Assembly: GCA_035628505.1 (NCBI GenBank) | Contig: DASPJR010000019.1 | Location: 1-60,074 of the forward strand | From: DASPJR01 sp035628505 | Lineage (GTDB): Bacteria > Planctomycetota > SZUA-567 > H5-PLA8 | Direction of reading: 5' to 3' | Length of the DNA: 60,074 nucleotides | Part shown: positions 1 through 12,000 of the stretch, one piece after another | Layout of the letters: every line of letters starts with the position of its first letter | Numbering within the stretch: position 1 is the stretch's first letter | Program-made: the position numbers and the translations under genes | The notes under the pieces: model-generated | The model's database searches: none | The model's input: the letters and a program-made list of their open reading frames with translations, nothing else | Told to the model about the DNA's origin: nothing

Positions 1-3000
1 GCTCACCGCGCTTGTTATCGATGAACAGCAGCGCCTGGATACCCAGCGGCTTCAGATCGCCAGGGCCGATCTGCCGGAAGTACTGGTAGATCTGCATGTC
101 GCCATTGAACGCAGCCTTGCTCTGGTCCGCGTAGCTGAGGAACTGAATGCGCGAATCCGGACGCTGTGTGGCCGACGGTACCGTGGGGCTATCCGGCATG
201 TCGCGATAATCGTTGCTCTGATCCTTCAGCGATTGCACTTCCGTCAGGCTCTGCGTGCTCCTCTTGGCCCTCAGGTCTTCCTGCGCCCTGTTCTGCTTGT
301 TGTCGACAGGTACGAATACGCTTCCACCGCCCAGGTTGCCGTATTCCTGAGTTACACCTTCGGTATCCAGCCCGCCCAGCACATCGATGTTCTGCAGCGA
401 AATGCTGATGTCCAGCACCGCCTGGAACTGCGGCAGTGGTGCCGCGAAAGGATAAATGTCGTTTGGCTGATCCTTGGGTTGGGCATTGGTGATGGGCTGC
501 AGATTGGGGCGCTGCGGCAAGCCGGCGTCTGCATTCTTCTTCTTGAGATTCAGGTCCGTTTCCTCGCGGGAAATATAATCCGGACGCTGCTTGGCACTCG
601 GGAGCTTGAAGCGCATCTTCGCGGCTTTCTTCGCCTCAGCGCCGGAGACGATCAGCTTGCCGGTATGGTCGTAGATCGCCGTGGCAGAAGGCTTGCCCTC
701 AGCATCTGTTTCTGCATAGACGACCAGGTTTCCAATGCCGATCTTGAAGCTCAAATCCTTATGGTACGCAACCACGTCGCGCGTTGCTCCATTGACTGAG
801 GTGCTGCCAACCACTTTGGTGGCCTGGAAGTCATACTTGCCGGGCTCTGGGTTGGCTCCTATCAGCCTGGCTTCGCGCTGCAGCGTATCCACGTACGGGA
901 AACGCGCACGGAACGTGAGCAGATCGGGCTGTTCGCTGTTGAAACGCAGCTTGGCCGTCACGAAGCTCGTGGCGACGTTCACGTCCTGCACGGCGGGCTC
1001 TCGCGACGTCGCGACCGTTCCGAGCACCGCCTGCGTGACCGCGAAGAGCTTTCTAACCGTATGCGTCGGTTCACCGGCCACCGTGTCCGTCGCCTCGATC
1101 ACGTAGATTCCTGCTCCCAGGTCCGCCGTGTTGAAGTTCAGCGAGCCACGGTAGGCAGTTCCGGCTTCGGTAGCCGCGGCCGTGATGACGCCCTGCGCAT
1201 CCTTTGTGTCCCGCGTTGTAAACGTCTGGCCCAGGATGTCAGCTTTCACCAGTTCCAGCCGCACGTCCTTCGCCGTCTTGCCCGGTGCGTGAACCTTAAT
1301 GGCCGCCTTGCCATTCTTGCGGACGTTGACCACGAAGAACGTGATCAGGCCCGAGCGCGCCGTGGTGGAAGTGATGCCCAGATGGTTGCTCGAGGGAACC
1401 GGGTTGAACACGTCCAAGTCGGCGGCCGCACCGACGATGGCATTGTCGATCGTGCCGTGATAGGTGGATTGCGTGAACACCGGGTTGCCGGCGCGGTCGG
1501 TCTGCTGATCCAGAATCGTGAACACAACATCAAATTCAGCGCGTCCACTGTTCGTGACGTTGTCAAGGATGCGGTAGGTGTACGTCACTTCAAGCTGGTT
1601 GTTGTTGAGCAGCTTGACTTCAACGTTCGGATCGGACGATGTAACCGTGAATTCTGAACCGTTCTGCGTCACCGTGATGACGGCATTGGTGGTGATGAAG
1701 TCACCCATGTTCAGCTGGTACTGGAGGATCTGGCCATCCTGATCCTTACCCAACGTTCCCAGCAGGCCGATCACGAACACCGTCGCTGAACCCTGGTTGA
1801 TGATGCCGCCGTTGCTGACAACCGCAATGTTTCCATTCGGCGGTTCGGCTGACGGAGGCTGTGTCGGATTCGGATCAATTCGCGGCGGCGTGTTCACCGT
1901 CAGCGTGCTGGTCTGTTCGATTTCCTTTACTCCGCCGGCGCCGTGTTCGTACGTGGCCGTGCTCACCGGGTCATTGTCCACCCCGCCGCGCAGATCGTTG
2001 ACTTCGACGCGAACCGTGTACGTGCCCGCCGCGGAGAACGTGATCACCGTCGTATTCCGGACCACGAACGCAGTCGCCGGCTGCCCTGCCGCGAAGACCG
2101 GGTTCGGACGCGGATAAGGCGCGCCCGGCGTATTGGTCTGGTAGGACGTAACTGTTCCCAGCCGCTGGCCATTCACGCTGCCGAAATCGCCGAGCGCGTT
2201 TGTGCGGCCGACTTCGACGCCGCCGCGCAGGAAGATCCAGGTGAAATCGAGATTGTCGTCGGCGTCAATCGCTTCTGCCACGAACGTAACGGGCGAAGGC
2301 GTTCCGCCGCTGTCCGGCAGGACAACACGAGCGATCTGATCCGTGGAGTTCGCAGGCACGGTTGTTTCGGCCGTATTGACCTGCGTGAATCCAGTCGGCG
2401 TCCGGTCGTTGAAGCTCATGTCCGGGAGGCCGCGGGCACCTCCAGTGCCTTCATTTCCATTGGTGCCGGCGACAATTGAAATCGCCGGTACGTCATTCAC
2501 TTCGGTGACCTGGATCGTGCGCGAAATTGAGTTGCTCGTCGTGTTCGCCGGACCGCCGTCGTTCAGCACGAACGTCGCCGTGCGCGGATAAGTCGTCGGC
2601 CGCTCCGAAGCACTCTGGTAAGTCACGTTCTGCACCACCGCCTGGGCGGCCGTGTAGGCAACATCCGACGCGAAACCCGACGCGGTAAAGTCGAAGCTCA
2701 CCGTCAGAGTCAGCGTCACCGGGCGGTACTCTACCGTGGTGATGAAACCCGGAGCCGGCGGCTGCAAGGCCGGATCGCCATTGGCGAATGCCCCGGCGGA
2801 CTCAGCGGTGCTGAAGGTTCCGATCTGCACCGGTCCGCCGCCATTGTTAAAGAAGAGCGTTCCATTGACGATGTTGTTGGTCTGGCCGCCAATGGAGACG
2901 GTCAGGTTGCCGCTGGCTCCGACGGATAGCCGGTCGAAGTCTTCGCCATTGCTCAGCGTGACTGTCAAGGACGCCGGGAATGAACCGGGCGTCGCCAGAT

Positions 3001-6000
3001 CCTGAACGATCGTGGTCAGCGCATCGATATCACTGATCGTCGTGGCCGGCTCAATGGCGACCGCTGCGCCGTTTTCAGTGAAATTCACCACGCCTGCGGG
3101 ATTTGCCTGCGTGATGACCGGCGGATCGTTGACCGGCGTGACCGTCACGAGGAAGGTGTCTACCGTGATGTGGTCAAAGCCGTCGCGGATGGTCACGGTG
3201 ATCGTCGCCGTTCCATTGGCATTGGCGACCGGCGTGATCAGCAGGCGCCGGTTGTCGGCTCCGGCGGGGACGGGCGCGATGAACTGAATGTCGGCATCGC
3301 GGATGAGTCCCTGGTTGTTTGAAACGGCAGTCGCGCGCATGGAGCCTGGACGCAGCGTGTCGAGAATGTTGTCATTGATGACGAACTGAACTTCAACGGC
3401 GGTGTCTTCCGCAGTGGTGACATCCGGAGGCGGCGTCGTGAACACGGGGTTGGTTGCGTCAATATGCACCGTGCTGGTCTGGCTCAGCGAGCCCGTCTGC
3501 CCGGGTGCTCCCGGCGTGGGCGCCTGTGTCTGCGCCAGCGGGCGCGGCAGTGAGAGTCCGGCATTCGTGTTGGCCGCCGCGAAGTCGTTGCCCGTGGCAT
3601 CCTCGATGTCACCCGTGCCCGTCGCATTCGAAACAGCCGTCACGAGGAACGGATTGGCGCTGTCGTAATCGATATCCACGCCGTAATCGCCAACCGCTAC
3701 CGTATACGTGAACTGATAGGTCGTCTGGAACGTATTCAGCGGTGTTCCGCCCACGGGAACAGCCTGGCGGGTCGTGCCGTCGCCCATGCGGATGACCAGG
3801 CGCGCGTTCGTGTTGCGGAACTGAACCTGTTCGCTGAACGTCACGGTAAAGGTAATCGCGTTGCCTTCGCGGTAAGCATTGTAGACGGAAGCGGCCGGCA
3901 GGTCTGCATTCGGTCCCTGCGGCGCAGTGACGGACACCACATAGGGTGAGGTCTCATCCGGCAGAGAGATAACCGGCGAGGCCGCCTGCGGATCGGCCAT
4001 GGCATTGGATGCCGTGTCGAAGATGGTGTTGCCGTTGGCCGGCTGGATCTGGATCGTTTCAACTCCCGCCGGCGTGCGCGGCAGCAGTTCGGTGGTGCTC
4101 ACACCCGTTGCTCCGAACGTGCCGTAGTCCACGGTGATCCGGTAGACCGGCGCCAGCGGCGGAGCATTCTGCAGCACCACGCTGGTAATGGTCGTATCGG
4201 CCTGCGTCACGCGTCCGGTCGGCGGAGCGGCGACGGCCTGGCTGTTGATGACGACGCGGAAGTCGGCCGGGGTCAGCGCGCCATTTGGCGGCGTGCCGTT
4301 GTTGGTAAAGACGTCTTCGCTGATCGTCACATCGAACACGGTGCTGGAGACCATCACCACGTTCGTGATGCGCGGCAGATTGTTGTTGTTGATTCCGTCG
4401 TCTTCGCCCGGCTGGAAGTCGCTGAACGAGTTGATGGACGACGCGCGCACCGTCGTGTTGGTGCTCAGATCGCGCGAGGTTGTGAACCAGTTGGCTGCGC
4501 TGAGACGGCGGACGACAAAGATTTCGTCGTTTACAGCATCGCCAGGTGTTGTGCCGTTGAGATCGCCGGCCACGAAAGTGAACAGCGCGCGGTACGACGT
4601 GTTTGCCGCGAGCGTGAGGCCATTGCTGTTAATCGTCCAGTAGCGCGTGATCGCGCGGGTCAATCCGCCATCGGTGGGAAGGTTGGTGCCGATCGCCGTG
4701 TTGCGTACGAACGGTGTCGTTCCTGCCGTCAGCGTACCGGCGCCGCTTCCCGTGAAATCCAGTTCCGTCAGCTCAGCCGGCGTGTAATTGTCCGGATCGC
4801 TTCCCACGTGGAAGATGATGGACTGGTTGGCAGCCGCCGCGAAGGCTTTCTGCACTACAACAACACCAGCCGCGGCGGTTCCGGCCGTCGAGTAGATGTG
4901 GCCGCTTCCGGTGCGGTTAAACGTGGTTGCCGCGGCTCCCGTCGATGTCAGATCGACGATGTTGCCGCCGGTTCCGACATTGATACTGCCGTCCTGCAGC
5001 ACCAGGTTACCGGCGACGCGCAGATCGGTGTCAACTGCCAGAGACACGGCAATGTTGCTGGCGACGGAGTTGTTCACGGTCAGGTTGTTGAAGTCGATGC
5101 GATCGTTTGCTGTCAGATCCGTGAGCACCTGGGTCGCAGTGCCATTGAGCGTGAAGGTGCTGGTCTGCGGATTGAACGTTCCCGAGACGGTCATGTCGCC
5201 CGCCAGGTTGTAGCTGAAGTTTCCAACGTTGAACGTCACGTTGGCCTGGATATCCAGGTCGTCTCCGATGCTGAATCCGGCAGCCGTGTCCTTGTTTCCA
5301 GTACCCGCGAGAACCAGGTCGGAATAGGAGGTCGTCGGCGTGATCAGCGTCTGGTTTGCGCCGTTGTATGTCACCGTGTTGCCGGCCAGCGCGGCATCGA
5401 GCAGGACGGCGTGTCCGGTGCCGCCGATGGTCAACGTCGCAGCAGCGTTGTTCTGCACCAGCGTTGCGCCGCCAGTGATTGCGCCGGCAACTGTGATTGC
5501 GTTGTTGTTGTTGATCGTGCCGGCGTTGATGGCGAGCGCACCGATGTTCACGGTGCCACCGTTCGTCCATGTTGCGGTGCCGACTTTGGTCAGCGTTCCG
5601 GTGCCTGAACCCAGCGAGCCGAGGAAGGTTCCGCCAGTGTCGCCAAAGCCGATGGTCAGGTTACCGGTGGCGATATTGACCACGCTGCCGGCAGCGCCAT
5701 CGAGAGCCGCGATTGTATCAGTAAAGGCGTTGGCCAGTGTGAGTGTCGCGCCAGCGGCAGACAGGTTCACCGATGCCGCATCAGCCAGGACATTGTTGTT
5801 GTTGAGCACAACGGTGCTGGCGTTCTGAACCGTCAGCGTACCGGTAAAGGTGTTCGCGCCGCTCAGGGTCAGCGTCGCTGCGCCAGTCTTGTTAAGATTT
5901 CCACCGGCGCCGGAGATCACTCCCGAGAACGTTGTCGGATTGACTTCGTTGACCGTCAGCGTGCCCGCGCCCAGCGAGACCTGGCCGCTGCCCGACAGTT

Positions 6001-9000
6001 CGCCGATGGTTTCAATCACGCCGTTAGCATCGAGTATGCCGGCGGCCGCGATGATCACAGCCGATGTGTCCGGCACCGCGCTTCCGTTATTCACCTCCAG
6101 CGTGCCGGCATTGATGTTCGTTGCGCCGCCATAGGTGTTTGTGCCGTTGAGTACAACAGTTCCGTTCGTGAGCTTGTTCAGCGGCCCGCCACCGACGAGA
6201 TTGGCATTGATGGTGCCGCTCGAGACGTCGTACGCGGTCGTAGCGGTGAGACTTCCGCCGGCGCTATTCACAATGCCGCTGGTCAGCTGCAGCCGGTCGA
6301 TGGTCTCTGTATTGGTTCCGATATCGAATGTGGCGCCGTTGTTGATGACGACCACAACTGAGTTTGCCAGCCGTTCATTGGCCGAGGTCGCCAGCGTACC
6401 GCCCAGAACGTTGTATTCGCCCGTGAAGCTGTTGTTGCCGCCCAGCGTGAATAGGCCGGTACCTTCTTTTGCCAGGCCCAGACCATTACCGCTGATCACG
6501 CCGTCAAACGTGGTGCTCGGAGCGTTGTTGCCGCCCGTGCGCAGGATCGCATTGTTGATTATCGAAACGGAGCTCCCTGCGACTCCGGCCAGCGAGCCGA
6601 TCGTTTCATCGTTATTGTCGATCGTAAGCGTCGCACCGTTTGCGACGGTCACCGCCGAGCCGTTCGGGATGGCGTCTGCGCCCGAATTGTCGAGCAGCGT
6701 TCCGGCGCTGACGGTCGTCGTTCCGCCCCAGCTGTTGTTACCCGTCAGCGTCAGCGTGCTGGCGCCGACCTTCGTCAGATTGAATCCGCCGCTGATCGCG
6801 CCGGAGATGGTCAGCACATTGCTCGCGACGCCGATGCTGGAATCAGAGCCCAGGACGACACTGCCGCTGAGCGTGTTGTCGGCGGCGGCGCTCTGGATGG
6901 CGCCGTTGGCGCCCACGCCCGTTCCATTAATTGTAAGCGGTTCGGGAATGTTGACGCCCGCATTCAGCAGCAGCGTCGCACCGGCCTGAACCGTGGTACC
7001 CTGCAGGGCGCCCGAGGCGCCGAGCGCGGTATTGCTGTCGGCTTCGAGCGTACCGGCCTGAATATCGGTGACGCCGGTGTAGCTGTTGTTTCCGGAGAGC
7101 GTAAGCGTGCCCGTCGCCACCTTGTTGAGACCGGAAGCCGCAGACTGGCCGATGTTGCCGCTGATGGTGAGTGCCGTTCCAGCTGTCGTTGCCACCTGCG
7201 CCGTCTGTGCCAGCGTCACGGGGCCCGGAACACTGACAGCTCCAGATGTCAGTGAAAGCGCCGGCGTGCCGGTGGAATTGAGCGTGATCGGTTCGGCGGC
7301 GAGCGTAAACGTGCCGTTCAGTTCCACCGTAGAGGCGTTGTTGACGTTCGTTCCAGCGCCTGTGCCGCCCAGGGCGTTGGCGGCCGTTACGCGCAGCGTA
7401 CCGCCGTTAACGTTCGTGGCGCCTGTGTAATCGTTCGTGTTATTAGTCAGGACGAGCACGCCGGCGGAATTAAACTTGGTCAGCGCGCCCGCTCCGGTGA
7501 TCTGCCCATTAACAGTCAGTGTGCTGGCAGCGAAATCCACCTGGAAGACGCCCGGAGAGGTCATTGTCACTGTTCCACCGACGACTGAATTGACGCCGTT
7601 AAAGCTTTCAAGCACCGTTGCCGTGCCGCCCGCCGCATTGAAGGTGATGGGTTCGGTGCCGATGTTAAATCCTGCCAGCCGCAACGTCGCATTGATGCCA
7701 GCACCCGGATTCAGAACCGTGGCGCCGGCGGTTCCGCCCAGAGCCGAGGCATTTCCAACGACAATCTGTCCATTGGAGATAAACAAGGTGCCTGTGAACG
7801 TATTGGCGCCGTTAAGACCGAATTGACCTGTGCCGATCTTGGTCACGTTGCCGCTGCCGCTGATCACGCCTCCGTAGTTGGTGTTTGATCCGAGACCGCC
7901 AACTGTCAGATTTCCGGTGCCCAGCGTGACTGAAGTTCCGCCCACGCCGGCGAGGGATCCAATGGTTTCATTAAAGTTGTTTAAGTCGAGCGTGCCGCCC
8001 GTAATGTTTACCGGCGAAGCATCCGCTATGACGTTGGCCGCCCCAAGCTGCAGGGTACCCGCGCCGATGGTGGTCGTACCGGTGTACGTGTTCGCACCGG
8101 AAAGAATGACGGTGCCGCCCGTTGTCTTGTCCAAGCCCACGCCGCCATTCACCGCCAGCACCGCGCTGACATTACCGGCCTGCACGGCATAGTTGGTCGT
8201 GCTGGTCAGCGTACCATTGCTGAGCGTGCCACCGGTCATCGTAAAGTTCTCTACCGCATGGCTGACCGTGCCGAGGTCAAGCGTTCCGGCCGCGACCGTC
8301 AAATCAATCGTGTTCACCAGGGCATTGTTGGTGTTTAAGGTCAGCGTGCCCGCGCCCTGCTTGATGAGGCCCGCATTTCCCGCGCCGCCTGTTCCTGTGA
8401 ACACGCCGCTGTAGGTCAGATTATTGGCCTGCGTAACGGTCAGCACGCTTGTGCCCAGCGCGACCGTGCCGCCCGTGCCGGACAGATCGCCGATGGTTTC
8501 GGCCGCCAGAAGTTCGAAGACGCCGCCATTCACGATCACCGAATTGCCATTGGCGATCGCGGCTCCGCCGCTGACCTGCAGCGTTCCGGCCGTGACCGTA
8601 GTGCTGCCCGTGTACGTGTTCGTGCCGCTCAACACCAGCGTGCCGCCGGCGCCGTTCATCACCACGCTGCCGGTGCCTGCGGGAACTACGCTGTTCGTGA
8701 TATTGATGCCCAGCGTGTTTGAGCCGGCCGTATTCAAGCCCTGCACTGAACCGTTGTTCAACTGAACGCCATTGCCGGAGATAACGTATCCGCCACCGGC
8801 ACCGGTGAACTGAATGCCCGTCAGGATCAGGCCGATAAGGTCATTGTTATTGGGAAGCTGCGCCGCGCCCGCAGGGAACACGACGATGTCATTGGTACTG
8901 GGAATATCCGTCGCCAGCGTGCCATTCCAATTATTGAAATCAGACCAGTTAGCCGTCCCGCCGCCGCCGTCCCAGATCCACGTCTGCGGCTGGCGCGTGA

Positions 9001-12000
9001 GGGTCACGTCATTGCCACTTCCGCCGACGTAAGAGATGTTGTAAGTGAACGCGCCATTCGTGATGGGTGCGCCTTCGGCCAATCCGGCGAATTGCCCGGT
9101 CACCGCGTCTGCGCCGTCATTGTTGATCAGAACGAGCGTGTCGCCGCCGCGTGAATTGGCGACAAAGGTCAAGTTCAGCGTGGCACCGGTGATGTCCACC
9201 GTGCCGGTCACGTTCAGCTGGTCGTAGTGCGTGCCGGCAACGTTCGCGCCGCCGGTGATGCCGTTGATCGTGATGTCAAAGTTGCGGCCGCCGCCACCAA
9301 TATTCACAGAGCCCGTCGCCAGAATTCCCGTCGCTGCCAGAGCGCCCGGTGCGACCGTCGCGGTGTTGTTCCCCGTCACGCTCGCGGTGCTGGTTCCTGT
9401 TCCGGCGAGTGTGGCTGCGTTGTTCAGCGTGATAGCGCTGGCGTAGTTGCCGTTGACGACCAGTCTGCCGGCGTTGGCAGTCGTTGTGCCCGTGAAAGTA
9501 TTGTTCGCGGTCAGCACCAGATCGAAATTGTTGTTTTTCACCAGATTGCCGCTGCCGGAAATCACCGCGCCAACGGTCTGATTGGCCGCCTGGTCCAGCG
9601 TGAGCGTATTGGCGCCCGTGAGCACCACGCTTCCTTGAGCTCCCTTCAGGTCGCGGATCGTTTCGTTGTTGAGCACGCGCAGTACCGCTGTCGCGCCATT
9701 CATGTTCACATCGGTCGTGTCGGCGACGTTGTTGCCCGTCTGCAGTTCGACCGTGCCCGCATCGATGCGCAGGTCGTTAGCGAAGGTGTTGGCGCGCGTC
9801 AGATGCAGCACGCCGGCGCCCGTCTTGATCACGCCGCCGTTCTGAATGATGGCATCGATGTGCAGTTCGATCGTATCGCCAGTCGAATCCGGAACGCTCA
9901 GCGTGCGATTTGCGCCGCCCAGGTCCAGCGTGAACCCGTTGATCAAAGCAGCGCGGTCGCCGTTATTCGTCGTGTCAATGGTGAAATTGCCGCCAAGAGT
10001 CAGAACGGCAGCTGCGGTGCCTTGAATACGCGGCCCGCCTCCAGCAGCCCCACCCGTGAACATGGTTAGCGTTCCGATCTGATCGCTGTTGCCCTGCAGA
10101 TCAAACATTGCTCCCTCGCGCACGACAACGTTCGACGCATCTGCGATGACGTTGCTGGCGCCAAGAAGCAGCGTTCCAACATTGATATTTGTTGCGCCCG
10201 TATAGGTGTTTGTACCGGAAAGCACCAGTGACCCGGTGCCGATCTTGGTCAAGGTCGTGGCACCATTTCCCTGAATCGCAGAGGTTATCGTCCCCGTTCT
10301 ATTGGTCAGAACCTCTACGGTCAGTCCAAAGCCGGTCGCTACGATCGGATTCGTCTGGATGGTTAAGCTCGAGGCGCCTCCACCATCCACTTGAATGTTT
10401 GCATTTCCTGTCAGCGTAATGCCGCCATCCAGAACAACTGCAAAATCACCGTTTCGCAGCGCCCCGATGCCAGGCGCGGTGCCTGGTCCGGCAATCGTGA
10501 ATGGCTCGGAGAAAGTTCCGGCCGCGTTGGCATCTACTGTCGCGTTGGCGCTAACGAGCGTTCCCGCGGCGGCAGCACCGAATGCAGCAGTATTCTGCGC
10601 GATCACTCGGCCCTGCTGCACGCGCGTAATCCCTGTGTAAGTATTGGTGTTAGTTATGGTCAGGATTCCTGTATTTCCCACTTTAATGAGTTCACCGGCG
10701 CCTGATACGACACCGTTGATAGTGGCCTGATTGTTCTGGGTGTCGAACGTGCCATTCCCGGTCAGTGTGACGTCGCGGCCGGCATTCAGCGGCACATTGG
10801 CACTGAACTGAAGCGTGGCGGCGGCGCCGAAGATGATGTCGTTTGCCGCATTACCGAGGTTGTTGTCGGCGCCGATGACGAGCGTGCCGCCACTCAGCGT
10901 TACATTACCGGTGAAGGTATTGTTGCGCGTGAGCGTCACAGTTCCGCCCGTCGTTTTGTTCATGGCAGCCGCGCCGCCGAGGATCGCCGAGGCCGTGCCG
11001 TCCTGCACTTCAAAGGTACCGGTGGTGCTCAGCACTCCTGTCGTTCCTGTAATAGTCGCTCCACCGCTGAGCGTGACCGTGCCGACGGTGTCATTAAAGG
11101 TGACAAGATCCAGCGTGCCGCCGGAGACGGTTACAGCTCCCGTCGCGATCGCGTCGTTGATGCCGTAGGTCAGCGTTCCGGCACTGACGGTTGTCAGTCC
11201 GGTATAGGTGTTGGCCTTCGAGAGTGTTACCGCACCCGCAGTCGTTTTGTTCAGAGGAACGGCGCCAGCCATGATGGCCGCTGCGCTGCCGCTCTGCATT
11301 TCGAATGTACCAGTGGAGGTCAGCACACCGGTCGTGCCTGTGATCGTGGCTCCACCGCTGAGTGTGACTGTACCGACCGAGTCGTTAAAGGTAACGATAT
11401 CGAGCGTGCCGCCGGAGACAGTCACGGCTCCCGTCGCGATCGCGTCGTCAATGCCGTACGTCAGCGTGCCAGCACTGACCGTAGTCAGGCCTGTGTACGT
11501 GTTGGCCTTCGAAAGCGTTACTGAACCTGCCGTCGTTTTGTTCAGAGGAACCGCGCCACCCATGATTGCCGCAGCGCTGCCGTTCTGCATCTCGAACGAA
11601 GCGGTTGACGTGAGTACGCCCGTTGTGCCGGTTATCGTTCCGCCATTCAGCGTGACCGTTCCGACGGAATCATTAAATGTCACGATGTCGAGCGTGCCGC
11701 CTGCTACGGTTACCGCTCCGGTGGAAATGGCGTTATTGACGCCGTAGGTCAGTGAACCTTCACTGACGGTCGTCAACCCCGTGTAGGTATTGGCAAAGGA
11801 ATAAGTCAGCGTGCCTGTGCTAACTTTTGTTACCGCACCGGTGCCCGAGATGGCTGCTGTTGTAATGTTGGAATCGCCTGGGCCGTCAACCGTAAGTGTA
11901 TTTCCTGCGGTTCCTATTCCGCCGCTGATTGTCAGCGTCGTGGCCGCAGTAGGGTTTCCGATACGTGCATTTCCAGCGAGCGTTATCGTACCCGCCCAGG

